DNA of 40,663 nt from a virus. Shown one piece after another: positions 14,925 through 23,469 of the stretch. The position numbers and the translations under genes were made by a program. Where the stretch lies: the IMG/VR virus record IMGVR_UViG_3300044844_001104, positions 1 through 40,663 of that record; one strand, 5' to 3'. Below the pieces are notes generated by a model, which saw only the letters and a program-made list of their open reading frames with translations, searched no databases and was not told the DNA's origin. The first letter of the stretch is position 1, and each line of letters begins with the position of its first letter.

Positions 14925-16847
14925 GTGTCCACGTCCGCCGAGTTCTTGATCGCGATCGAGCAGCAGCTCAGGGGAGACGATGCCGTCTCTGAGCTGGATA
15001 AGATCGCGTCCGCGGTAAAGGACGGAGCGGCCAGCTACAAGCAGCTTGATGCTGCAGCCGGCAAGCTGAACGCAGAGTTGGCAAAGACTGCATCCGCATC
15101 TGCGGAGCTGCAGGCATCAATGCAGTCGGCCATGAATGCGAGCAACCCTGCCGCCTTCTGGAAGGCTGCGGCTGCGGCAGACAAGCTCGCCGCCAAAGAG
15201 CGCGACCTCAAGACGTCACTCGCTGCCACAACGGCGGAGATGGCGAAGCAGAAAAGCGCGACCGAGGCGGCAGCGTCTCAACTTGGGAAGGTGCGCGCTG
15301 CTACCCAGCAAGGAAAGATTTCGGCGGCGCTCGCGAGCACAAAGTTCGGCGAGCTCGCGGGCGCGTTTGGGCAACTCGGCGGACCGCTCGGCGGCACCGC
15401 TGGCAAGCTCTTCCAGGTAGGCGATGCATTCCAGAAGCTCGGCCAGTCTGGCGGACCGCTGACGCTGGTTGCTGGTGGCCTCGCGCTGGGCGCGGCTATG
15501 TTCGTGGCTCTTGCTGCGGCCGTCATTGGCGCAGGCGTTGCCATCGTGGCTTACGGCATCAAGGCGGCCAACGCAGCGCGAAACCAGCGCCTTCTGATGG
15601 AGGCGACCTTTGGAGGCGGGGCGGCCGCCGCGAAGATGAGCGCCGAGTTCCGCACGCTCGAGAAGACGACAGGCGCCAGCCGAGACCGTCTCATGGACAT
15701 CTCGAAGCAACTGAAGGCGGCCGGAATTACCGGAGCGGACGCGTCTGCTGCCCTTAAGGGCATAGCCACGCAGGAGGCCGCGATCGGCCAGGATGGAACC
15801 GCCAAGCTCATCGAGGACCTGAAAGCAGGCAAGACAACCGCCGCTGACATGGCGAAGACGATCGAGAAGCAGTACGGCGGAAACGTCAAAGCGAAGATGC
15901 TTGGGCTCGATCAGAGCGTGGAGCGGCTGCAGGGAAACCTGGGCGCCCTCTTCTCGGGGCTCTCGATCGAAGGCTTCCTCACGCAGTTCTCTCGATTCGT
16001 GGACATGTTCGACGAGGGAAGCACGAGCGGAAAGCTGCTGAAGGGAGTCTTCGAGACGATCTTCCAGCCCCTCGTCAACGCAGCAGCGGCCTCGATTCCT
16101 TACGTGATGCTCTTCATCGCGAAGTTCGTAAACCAGGCGCTCAAGATCGCGGTGGCGATGAAACCAGCCGTTGAGAGTGTGAGCTCCTTCTTCAACGTCG
16201 CGCCGAGTGACGCCATGGCGGTCGTCATGATGGCTGCCGAGGTAGCCGCAACGGCGTTGGCGGTCTCTATCGGCGCAGTTATCGCGGTCATAGCGGCGGT
16301 AGGCTTTGCCGCGATTCAGCTGGGCTCTGCGTTCCAAGCAGCGTGGGGCGCCGCCAAGAGCGCGTGGAATGCCATCAGCGGCGCTGTTAGCGGTGCTGTC
16401 GACAAGATCGCCGCGATCGACTTGGGCGCAGTCGGTACGGCTTTGATTGACGGGTTCGTCAATGGCATCAAGGCTGCAGGCGCAAAGGTTACGGCTGCCG
16501 TCAGCGAGCTCGGAAACCTAGCCACGGACGGACTTAAGAACGCGCTTTCGATTCAGTCTCCGTCCAAAGTCTTTGCCGAGTTGGGCGGGTACACGGCCGA
16601 AGGCTTCGCGATCGGCGTGGACGACGGATCCGCGGAAGTCGAGCGCTCCGTTTCCGAGATGGTCTCAGGCGCTGGGGCTCTGCCCGCTGCTCCTCGAGGA
16701 GGACCCACGGGACCTATCCACGTCGAGTTGCACTTCCACGGCGTCACCGAGCGGTCGCTCGTCGAGCGCGTACGACGCGAGGTCGAAGACATGTTTGCGG
16801 ATCTGTCGGTCGAGCTCGGCGGCGCGCCGGACGCGGAGGCAGCATGA
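14925..16847 (+). CDS. Tail tape measure protein
   Basis: A 640-aa protein starting at GTG 14925 behind AGGAA (14917-14921); the frame is open upstream, but that part overlaps the chaperone extension. The N-terminal 150 residues are Ala/Lys-rich coiled coil. Hydrophobic segments follow (GGLALGAAMFVALAAAVIGA near residue 185 and an AVSIGAVIAVIAAVGFAAI stretch near 445). The C-terminus has IQSPSKVFAELGGYTAEGFAIG, a signature of tape measure proteins. It sets tail length and may help DNA cross the inner membrane. Confidence 0.88.
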   Translation: MSTSAEFLIAIEQQLRGDDAVSELDKIASAVKDGAASYKQLDAAAGKLNAELAKTASASAELQASMQSAMNASNPAAFWKAAAAADKLAAKERDLKTSLAATTAEMAKQKSATEAAASQLGKVRAATQQGKISAALASTKFGELAGAFGQLGGPLGGTAGKLFQVGDAFQKLGQSGGPLTLVAGGLALGAAMFVALAAAVIGAGVAIVAYGIKAANAARNQRLLMEATFGGGAAAAKMSAEFRTLEKTTGASRDRLMDISKQLKAAGITGADASAALKGIATQEAAIGQDGTAKLIEDLKAGKTTAADMAKTIEKQYGGNVKAKMLGLDQSVERLQGNLGALFSGLSIEGFLTQFSRFVDMFDEGSTSGKLLKGVFETIFQPLVNAAAASIPYVMLFIAKFVNQALKIAVAMKPAVESVSSFFNVAPSDAMAVVMMAAEVAATALAVSIGAVIAVIAAVGFAAIQLGSAFQAAWGAAKSAWNAISGAVSGAVDKIAAIDLGAVGTALIDGFVNGIKAAGAKVTAAVSELGNLATDGLKNALSIQSPSKVFAELGGYTAEGFAIGVDDGSAEVERSVSEMVSGAGALPAAPRGGPTGPIHVELHFHGVTERSLVERVRREVEDMFADLSVELGGAPDAEAA

Positions 16848-17431
16848 CGCTCGTTGCGCCCTCGGTAGACCCCGTAGCGTGGGCTCAGCCCATCGTGAAC
16901 GGCCGCCGTTGGCTCGGCGATTGTCGCGTCACTGGATGCGACTCCGTTTATCCGTGGGAGGTCAAAAAGGGAAAGGGCACGGACGGAGCGACGACCAGTC
17001 CGCAGGGCAAAGACCTCGCGAAGCCGAAGATCACCTTCCGCTTTTGGCGCGGCTGGCGCGAGGGCGAGTACTGGGACGGATACGCCGCGTGGGCGGAGTA
17101 CCGCGCTGCCATCGAGCCTCCTGCCAACGGCGAGCAGTCGGCCATCGTGGTCGAGCACCCGAAGTTTTCGCTCGCGAAGATTCGCGGCGTGGTGATCGAG
17201 AAGATCGGCGACACGGTCGATACCGAGGGCGGCTACGGCGAAGCGACCGTCGAGTTCCTTGAGTACAGAAAGCCCAAGAAGGCGGCCACGGGTGCACCGA
17301 AGGGCGCGAGTAAGGGATCTGGTGCAGGAACCATCGAGGGCAGCTCGGAGCGTCCGAAGACACAGATCGAGCTTGAAACCGAAAAACTGAACGAGTCGAG
17401 CGCGAAGCTCCTCGAGGAGCTGAAGGCATGA
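16844..17431 (+). CDS. Tail/baseplate protein after tape measure (195 aa)
   Basis: ATGA overlap with the tape measure gene. The first 140 residues are beta-rich with aromatic patches (ITFRFWRGWREGEYWDGYAAW, FSLAKIRGVVIEKIGD, YGEATVEFLEYRKPKK). The last 50 are a flexible, Gly/Ser/Lys-rich helix. Position corresponds to the Mu gpN region (DNA circulation/baseplate hub assembly), but the sequence is not clearly of that family. It probably lies at the inner baseplate. Confidence 0.5.
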   Translation: MTLVAPSVDPVAWAQPIVNGRRWLGDCRVTGCDSVYPWEVKKGKGTDGATTSPQGKDLAKPKITFRFWRGWREGEYWDGYAAWAEYRAAIEPPANGEQSAIVVEHPKFSLAKIRGVVIEKIGDTVDTEGGYGEATVEFLEYRKPKKAATGAPKGASKGSGAGTIEGSSERPKTQIELETEKLNESSAKLLEELKA

Positions 17432-18087
17432 CGTTCGCGCTTGAACTGAATGGGACCCGAGTCACATCGGGCCGTCTTTCCTGGCCATCGAGGGGCTTGT
17501 GGTCCGCGCGCATTATGCTGCCCGACCCGCGCGAGTTTGCGGACGGCGAGGCAGTAACGCTTACGCTCGGGACGCTCACCCTTGTGGGCTCTGTTGTGCG
17601 CGGTGGCTCGTTTGCCGACGGAGCGGAGGTGATGCTTCGCGCTGGTCGATCGGGCTGGGCGAAGAGCGTCAAGCCGCGTTCGTATCGCACAAACAGCTTG
17701 AAGCTATCGAACGCTCTGCGCGACCTCGCCACCGAAGTCGGTGAAACATGGCGCGCCGGGTTCGGGCCGTCATTCCTGGACCGCACGCTCGGATATGCGC
17801 TCATTCGCCGCGGCGGACAGCACGCATCCGAGGCGCTGGCTCAAGTTCTGGGCGCGCGCTGGCACGTGGACGAGCTGGGCGAAACTGTGGCCGGGGATCG
17901 CCCCGCAGGGCGCAGCCTTGCACGGGCTCTTGAGTACATGGCGGCCAGTCGTACCGTCGACCTGTCGGTGGACGGTGTTCTACCTCGTCCAGGCCAGACG
18001 ATGGTGGTCGAAGGCGAAGACCAGGTTATCGATCGCCTGGTTGTGTCGGTCGGCGACGACTCGTCCGTCGTGGGGTATCTACGATGA
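17428..18087 (+). CDS. Baseplate hub protein, Mu gpP / gp44-like (putative)
   Basis: A 219-aa protein coupled by ATGA to both neighbours. It is mostly beta: FALELNGTRVTSGRLSW at the start, a VTLTLGTLTLVGSVVRGG barrel-like part, then a domain with SNALRDLATEVGETW and a C-terminal GQTMVVEGEDQVIDRLVV. This is the architecture of hub proteins (gpP/gp27 family), and the next gene is the spike, as usual. It is shorter than Mu gp44 (about 380 aa), so it may be a reduced hub. Confidence 0.55.
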   Translation: MTFALELNGTRVTSGRLSWPSRGLWSARIMLPDPREFADGEAVTLTLGTLTLVGSVVRGGSFADGAEVMLRAGRSGWAKSVKPRSYRTNSLKLSNALRDLATEVGETWRAGFGPSFLDRTLGYALIRRGGQHASEALAQVLGARWHVDELGETVAGDRPAGRSLARALEYMAASRTVDLSVDGVLPRPGQTMVVEGEDQVIDRLVVSVGDDSSVVGYLR

Positions 18088-18641
18088 ACCGCGGCGCAAT
18101 CGTCGAAGCAATCCGAACGGTGGTGCGGGAGCTCTTCCCCCGCCTCGAGTTTGCTGGCGATTACGAGTATCGCGTGGATGCACAGGCCGGCGCCTTCGTG
18201 GATGTTCGGCCCGTCGATGCCTCGCTGCAGCTGCCGCAGATCCGACAGATGCCGTTTCGTGGTTCGGCTGGCTACGCCGCAACGGTGAAACCAGGAACCC
18301 GCGTGCTCGTCCGATTCGTGAATTCGGACCCAGGGCGCCCCTACGTCACCGGCATCGTCGGCGAGGACGACACCGGGCACGGTCCCTTGTCGGTGAGGAT
18401 TCTGGCAGAGGAATCGCTGACCGTGACGACTCCCGAGGTGACCCTCGGCGATGCTGACACCGACGTCTTCGCCGGAGGCGGGCATGCGCGCGTGCTGCGC
18501 TCTGGCGACCAGGTCAACGTGGTTCTTTCAGGGACCGTGACCGCGGGTGCCCCGGGCAGCATCAACGCGCTTGGCACGATCACGCTGAACGCTGCAACCG
18601 AAGGGCCGCCACCTGGTGGCTACTCGAGAGTGAGGGCCTGA
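18084..18641 (+). CDS. Baseplate central spike protein (gpV/gp45-like)
   Basis: A 185-aa protein. The N-terminal part has an OB-like barrel typical of spikes (YRVDAQAGAFVDVRPVD, KPGTRVLVRFVNSDPGRPYVTGIVG). The C-terminus turns into a beta-helix with repeated short strands (LTVTTPEVTLGDADTDVF ... GSINALGTITLNA). Spike proteins form trimeric needles that pierce the outer membrane. It overlaps the wedge gene by TGATG. Confidence 0.8.
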   Translation: MNRGAIVEAIRTVVRELFPRLEFAGDYEYRVDAQAGAFVDVRPVDASLQLPQIRQMPFRGSAGYAATVKPGTRVLVRFVNSDPGRPYVTGIVGEDDTGHGPLSVRILAEESLTVTTPEVTLGDADTDVFAGGGHARVLRSGDQVNVVLSGTVTAGAPGSINALGTITLNAATEGPPPGGYSRVRA

Positions 18642-19051
18642 TGGCTATCGACCTCGGTACAGACATGTGGTGCCGGTTTGGCGTCGTCTCGACTCGAGTC
18701 GAGCGCGGCAAGGACCGCGTCATCAATCGGATCTGTCGTCGCATCACCACGCCTCGAGGCCGTCTGCACTTCCACCCCGATTACGGGATCGACATGACGA
18801 CCTTCATCGGCGCCGAGCACAGCCCAGAACGCACTCGAAGAATAGAATCAGAGCTGCGAGCTGAGATAGAGGCGGAGGCAACAGTCGATGCATCGTCTGT
18901 ACGGGTCGATACCGTCGAGACGGTCGTCAACCACGTCACCTCCCTCGACTTCCAGATCCGCGCAAACACCACCCAGGGCCCTGTCGACTTCGTTGCGACC
19001 GTGAATGCCGTAACGCTGGATCTCCTCGGCGTGCGTGAGGTGAGCTCGTGA
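18641..19051 (+). CDS. Baseplate wedge protein, gp25/gpW-like (Mu gp46)
   Basis: A 136-aa protein with features of the gp25-like family: an early DRVINRICRRITTPRGRLHFHPDYG (here in two parts), then GIDMTTFIGA, RIESELRAEIEAEATVDASSVRV and a final strand pair. The 'L-x-TPRG-x-L-x-x-x-P-x-YG' pattern is characteristic. The wedge protein initiates sheath polymerisation. Spike, wedge and J follow each other as in Mu and P2. Confidence 0.8.
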   Translation: MAIDLGTDMWCRFGVVSTRVERGKDRVINRICRRITTPRGRLHFHPDYGIDMTTFIGAEHSPERTRRIESELRAEIEAEATVDASSVRVDTVETVVNHVTSLDFQIRANTTQGPVDFVATVNAVTLDLLGVREVSS

Positions 19052-20238
19052 CGACCCTACCCATCGACGCCTTGCTGGCTCCGCTAACCCCCGAGCAAGC
19101 GCTGGTAACCTCTCTTGAAGTCGCCGTTACGGCCGAGCTGCCGGTCACGGCATGGGAGGAGGGCGACACCGCGCTCAGCTTGATCGAGGTGCTTTCGTAC
19201 TGGTTGGCGCAAGAGCGGATCTTGACCCGTGGCATCGTTGCCTCTGGCTTCCTCGACTATGCCGAGGACGACGAGAGCCTCACGCAGAAGGCTCTCCAGG
19301 ATTACGGCGTTTCGCGCATCGTCGCCACGTACGCAGGCACGGTGCTGACGGTCACGAACACGGGAACAGATACCCACGCGGTTGGAGCCAACGACCTCAC
19401 GATCGAGAACAGTACGACCGGCGCAACCTACCGCAACACTTCGCCGGCAACAGGCACCGTCGACATTCTCCCGGGAGCAACTGTCTCTTTCGACGTTGTT
19501 GCGGACGTAGCGGGCTCTGCGAGCTCCTCGGACGCTGGCGACCTCGACACCATCACGAGCGGACAGCTCGGCCTAACTTGCACCAATGCGACCGCCGCAG
19601 TCGGCCGAGATCGCGAGAGCGGAGAGGCACTGAAAGCGCGCTGCAGGCTGAAGGTCCCGGCTATCAGCAAGGTCGGCGCGGGCCCGAAGGGGAAGTATGC
19701 CTACGTGGCTATCACTCCGGAGGAGAACGGGGGCGCGGCCGTTACCCGGTGCGACGTGCGAGGCAACAGCGTCACGGGGGCGCTGGCAGTCATACTCGCT
19801 GGCCCTTCCGGAGCGGTGAGCGGCGGAGACGTCACACTCGTGGAGGCCGCACTCGTAACGCGTGTGGTCGGCCCCTGCGAGACGCTCACCGTTTCGAGTG
19901 CAACGAACGCGACGATCGCGGTGACGTACGCCCTCTGGGTCTACGACGACGTGAACCAGACGGATGACGACATCCGTGCGGCAGTCTCTGCGCGGCTCGC
20001 TGCGCTGTTCGCGCTCTGCCCGATCGGTGGCTGGCGCAAGGCGCTCGATTCGAACGGCAAGGTGAGCAAGAACCTGCTCGAGGCGACGATCAAGAGCGTC
20101 TCGAGTCGCGCGTTTGACGTATCGGTCTCGCTGCCGGCCGCAGATGTGAACCTCACTGAGAACCAGGTACCAGCGCTCGGGGCGGTCACCGGCGCGATTA
20201 CGCGCGAGCCAGCGCCACCGACGGGAGGGACGCTCTAG
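19048..20238 (+). CDS. Baseplate J-like protein (Mu gp47)
   Basis: A 396-aa protein starting at GTG 19048 (GTGA overlap). It opens with helices and then the beta domain GTVLTVTNTGTDTHAVGAND ... GTVDILPGATVSFDVVADVAG, typical of the J family's central fold. The following SGEALKARCRLKVPAISKVG ... YAYVAI and the C-terminal ATIKSVSSRAFDVSVSLPA complete the pattern. J joins wedge proteins around the baseplate ring. Confidence 0.85.
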   Translation: MTTLPIDALLAPLTPEQALVTSLEVAVTAELPVTAWEEGDTALSLIEVLSYWLAQERILTRGIVASGFLDYAEDDESLTQKALQDYGVSRIVATYAGTVLTVTNTGTDTHAVGANDLTIENSTTGATYRNTSPATGTVDILPGATVSFDVVADVAGSASSSDAGDLDTITSGQLGLTCTNATAAVGRDRESGEALKARCRLKVPAISKVGAGPKGKYAYVAITPEENGGAAVTRCDVRGNSVTGALAVILAGPSGAVSGGDVTLVEAALVTRVVGPCETLTVSSATNATIAVTYALWVYDDVNQTDDDIRAAVSARLAALFALCPIGGWRKALDSNGKVSKNLLEATIKSVSSRAFDVSVSLPAADVNLTENQVPALGAVTGAITREPAPPTGGTL

Positions 20239-21062
20239 TGGGATTCCGCGAAGCCATGCTGGCAAACGCTCCCCCGTTCCTCACGGTCGACGACGGCGCG
20301 AAGCTGCTCGACGTGATGGGCGCCATGCTCGACGCGCACGTCGATTGGACGCGTCACGGCATCCGAGCGCGGTGGCCAAGCTACGGCTCCGACGACACAC
20401 TCGCTGCCATCGGAAGGGACCGGCGGATCCTGCGCGGCTTTGCCGAGTCCGCGGAGGCCTATGCTGAGCGCCTGCGCGGCTGGCTCGACGCCTGGTCGCG
20501 CGCTGGCAACCCGTTCGAGATCCTTCGGCAGCTCAAGGGCTACCTAACGCCGCACGCCTTCGACGCACACGTGGTGAATCATCACGGCAGTTGGTACACA
20601 AGCCTCGCAGACGGGACTCTCGAGTGGACGCTGAACGCCTCCAATTGGGATTGGGACTCCGAGACCTACCCATCGGGGCCTGAGCCTTGGTGCCGCTTCT
20701 GGGTGGTTCTGAACCCGCCCGCGGAGTTGTGGACGCGGCTCCCTGCGCTCGACGATCCTGCGCTTTGGGATGGAGCGGTCGACTCTCCAGGCTTCACCGT
20801 CGGCTCGACGGCAACCCCGGAGCAGGTGGCAGCCGTGCGCCGCATTGTCGGCGAGTGGAAGGACGAAAAGTCCGTCTGTCAAAACATCATCGTTTGCTTC
20901 GAGCCTGGGGTCTTCACTCCCGGTGAGACGAACCCACCGAACCCTAACGGGTGGTACGGCAACGCCTCGCGGGTGATCTCCGGCGTCCGCACCGCCACGC
21001 GCTCTCCGGACGCGATCTACTGGCCCGGCTCTGTGGGCTCGCCTTACCAAGGATTGGTCTAA
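20238..21062 (+). CDS. Phage tail protein I-like (Mu gp48-like)
   Basis: A 274-aa protein starting at GTG 20238, one base overlapping the J stop. The N-terminus (FLTVDDGAKLLDVMGAMLDAH) and RLRGWLDAWSRAGNPFEILRQL resemble the tail protein I family that follows J. The middle part is tryptophan-rich (SNWDWDSETYPSGPEPWCRF, then PAELWTRLPALDDPALWDG). It should link the baseplate to the fibres. Confidence 0.65.
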   Translation: MGFREAMLANAPPFLTVDDGAKLLDVMGAMLDAHVDWTRHGIRARWPSYGSDDTLAAIGRDRRILRGFAESAEAYAERLRGWLDAWSRAGNPFEILRQLKGYLTPHAFDAHVVNHHGSWYTSLADGTLEWTLNASNWDWDSETYPSGPEPWCRFWVVLNPPAELWTRLPALDDPALWDGAVDSPGFTVGSTATPEQVAAVRRIVGEWKDEKSVCQNIIVCFEPGVFTPGETNPPNPNGWYGNASRVISGVRTATRSPDAIYWPGSVGSPYQGLV

Positions 21063-21706
21063 TGGGTATTTGGGACGACTACGTAGCAGTAGCAAACTGG
21101 GCGACAAATCGCCCGGTTATCGCCGACGGAGCGCCTCCCACTGCTGAGCAGTGGAGGGTGACCCAAGAGGACATCTACGACCGCCTTGAGCACCTCAAGG
21201 AAGGCGGCACGACCGTGCGCACGCTCACGCGCAACAGCTCGATCGCCGACATGGTGTTCAATCAAGCCCAGTGGCAATTCGAGACCACCGAGGACTGCAT
21301 TTCTCAGATCTCGGCCGGTAACAATCAATACATCTACTGCCGTGTAGACCTGCCGCACGGCTCCACCGTCACCGAGGTTGTTGCCAAGATTGATCCAGCT
21401 GCGCACGGTGCACTGCCGGCAAACATGCCGATCGTGGGCCTCTATCGGCGCAACCATTCGTCCCCCGGCTTCGCGGCTCCTGGTTCGCTCGTGTTCGACG
21501 CGACTGACCCTAGCGCATCAACCGCCGTCTACGACGCTGCGCACGAGTTCGCCGCAACAGGCTCGCACTTCGTAAACCGAGAGTCTTACGCCTACTTCGT
21601 CAGATTCAAGGGCGAGTGGGGAGCCAACAGCGTCAACCAGTTGCGCGTCTACGGGTTCACCGTCGAGTTCTCTACCCCCGCGGCGTTCGATGGAGGTGCA
21701 TCGTGA
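21062..21706 (+). CDS. Tail-associated protein, unknown (214 aa)
   Basis: The start ATG overlaps the upstream stop (TAATG, 21060-21064); an open frame reaching back to 20951 is a shadow. The N-terminus (MGIWDDYVAVANWATNRPVI) and PTAEQWRVTQEDIYDRLEHLKEGG look like a fibre-attachment helix. The rest is a beta-sandwich-like region (YIYCRVDLPHGSTVTEVVAK, then LRVYGFTVEFS at the end). Probably a fibre base or receptor-binding accessory. No family recognised. Confidence 0.6.
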   Translation: MGIWDDYVAVANWATNRPVIADGAPPTAEQWRVTQEDIYDRLEHLKEGGTTVRTLTRNSSIADMVFNQAQWQFETTEDCISQISAGNNQYIYCRVDLPHGSTVTEVVAKIDPAAHGALPANMPIVGLYRRNHSSPGFAAPGSLVFDATDPSASTAVYDAAHEFAATGSHFVNRESYAYFVRFKGEWGANSVNQLRVYGFTVEFSTPAAFDGGAS

Positions 21707-23469
21707 CTGGAGTTTCTCCGGCTGCTCTCAAGAGCTTGCTGTACGGCATCCGCGACATTTGGGTGGGCGGGGTTAAGCAGTCGCTCAGGCCCGCAATTAA
21801 CTTTACTACAGGGGTATCGTGCACCGATAACCCTGCGCGAAACCGACTCGACATCAGCGTGATCGGGCAAGGCCTCGAGTTTGTGACCAAGTTCAGCGGC
21901 GCCACGCTGGACGCAGACAAGCTGAACGATCTAAGTGACAACGAGTCGCCTACCCCCTCCTTCGTCCTCCCAGCTCCCGCAAGCTGGACGGGCCGGCGCA
22001 TCGTCGCGAAGCGCCTAAACCAAGCCGCCTCCGAGGTGACCTTGACGGCGGCGGGTGGTGCCCTGATTGACGGCGCTGCGAGCTATACGCTCGCGGGCTC
22101 AAGCATCGCCGTAGAGTTCTACTCGGACGGTACCAGAGTGCTTGTTGGCGCGAGTTCACCGACGAGCCTAGGCATTGCTGAGCCGTTCTCCTCCGTCGTC
22201 ACCATCGCACGCAACGGAGTCCAGACCGCTACGGCCAACAGCGACGGGCGCATTGTTTGGGGCCTCGCTCCGACTGGTCACGCTACCGGCGCAAGCAAGA
22301 CGCTCGAAATCCCGCCAAACACGGTGGTTGACCCCGAAGACCTCGTCCTATCGCCCGACATGAACGTAGCCAACGCGGCCGCATTCGACCCCGCCAAGCG
22401 ATGCCACGTATTCGTGAGCTGCTTCGGCACGCACTTCTCGGGCCTGCTCGAAGTGGTCGAAGCGCGCGACGCAACAGCCCCCGCGCTCGTCTCGGCGACG
22501 GTTCGCGAGGGCGACAAAGACGCTATCGAGTTGCTCTTTGCGGAGCCTGTAATTCTGCGCGACGCGGCCCTCGTCACCATGTCCTACAGCGCAGGAACGT
22601 CGCGCACGATAACCGGCTACCAATCAGGCAACGGAACCACGCTCATCACGCTCGATATGTCGGGCGACTGGGACGGTACCGAAACAGCGACGGTCACCAT
22701 TGCGGCCAATGCGTTCCAAGACCTCAACGGCAATCTTTCTGCAGCCGACACCGAGGCAATAAGCAACCAAGCTGACGGCGTAGTGTTCTCCAACACCATT
22801 GGATATTGGCGCTCCGATAGCGTCGTAGAGTCCGGCGGCGTGGTGTCCGCAATGACCGACAGGTCAGGCGAGGGGAACCACGTCAACAACTTGATAGCTA
22901 TTCAGCAGCCTGGACTTCTTGCGAGTCGAATCAACGGTCACCCGTCAGTTAATTTTGACGGCACCGACGACTTTCTCGCCAACTACGACATAAAGATCGG
23001 GGGCGCAGAGCCGACCGACCTCAACAGCTACACGATTCTGGCAGTCGTCAAGTTTGACACGACTACAGCAGAGAGCTTGTTTTCTGCATTCCCTGACTCG
23101 CCTGCGACGATCTTCGAAGGAATCCTCATTCTGCTCGAAGTAGGCAACATGAAGTTGTTCGCGCCTAATTCTGCATCGCAGGCGATTAAGGCCTTTTCTT
23201 CGACGGGGTGGAACGAGATCCGCTTCGAGATAACGCAGGCGCAGCGTCGAATGTGGATCAATGGCGTTTTGCAAACAGACGACGGCGGCAACTGGAACAC
23301 TGTTGCTGATACCCCGCCGCTAAAGGGCGTCCGAATCGGGCTTGAGAGCAACGGCACCTATGGCCAAATGAACGGAGAACTTGCCGAACTTCGCTACATC
23401 GGCCGCACGCTGACCGCGCCCGAAGCTACCCAATGGGATAGCTACGTTGCGTCGAGGTACGCGCTGTGA
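21703..23469 (+). CDS. Tail fibre protein with C-terminal LamG-like lectin domain
   Basis: A 588-aa protein starting at GTG 21703 (GTGA overlap). Residues 1-230 are a fibre-like beta region. About 250-355 resembles an Ig-like domain (APALVSATVREGDKDAIELLF ... ATVTIAANAFQDLNGN). About 360-588 looks like a concanavalin/LamG domain: YWRSDSVVESGGVVSAMTDR, PSVNFDGTDDF, WNEIRFEITQAQRRMWINGV and GELAELRYIGRTLT. Such lectin domains bind glycans, so this is the best candidate for host recognition. It is coupled to a hydrolase gene. Confidence 0.7.
   Translation: MTGVSPAALKSLLYGIRDIWVGGVKQSLRPAINFTTGVSCTDNPARNRLDISVIGQGLEFVTKFSGATLDADKLNDLSDNESPTPSFVLPAPASWTGRRIVAKRLNQAASEVTLTAAGGALIDGAASYTLAGSSIAVEFYSDGTRVLVGASSPTSLGIAEPFSSVVTIARNGVQTATANSDGRIVWGLAPTGHATGASKTLEIPPNTVVDPEDLVLSPDMNVANAAAFDPAKRCHVFVSCFGTHFSGLLEVVEARDATAPALVSATVREGDKDAIELLFAEPVILRDAALVTMSYSAGTSRTITGYQSGNGTTLITLDMSGDWDGTETATVTIAANAFQDLNGNLSAADTEAISNQADGVVFSNTIGYWRSDSVVESGGVVSAMTDRSGEGNHVNNLIAIQQPGLLASRINGHPSVNFDGTDDFLANYDIKIGGAEPTDLNSYTILAVVKFDTTTAESLFSAFPDSPATIFEGILILLEVGNMKLFAPNSASQAIKAFSSTGWNEIRFEITQAQRRMWINGVLQTDDGGNWNTVADTPPLKGVRIGLESNGTYGQMNGELAELRYIGRTLTAPEATQWDSYVASRYAL

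Noticed and set aside
15216-16337. 373-aa open frame on the minus strand
   Set aside because: It is antisense to the tape measure gene, has shadow-like Arg/His/Glu composition and no ribosome site or operon context.
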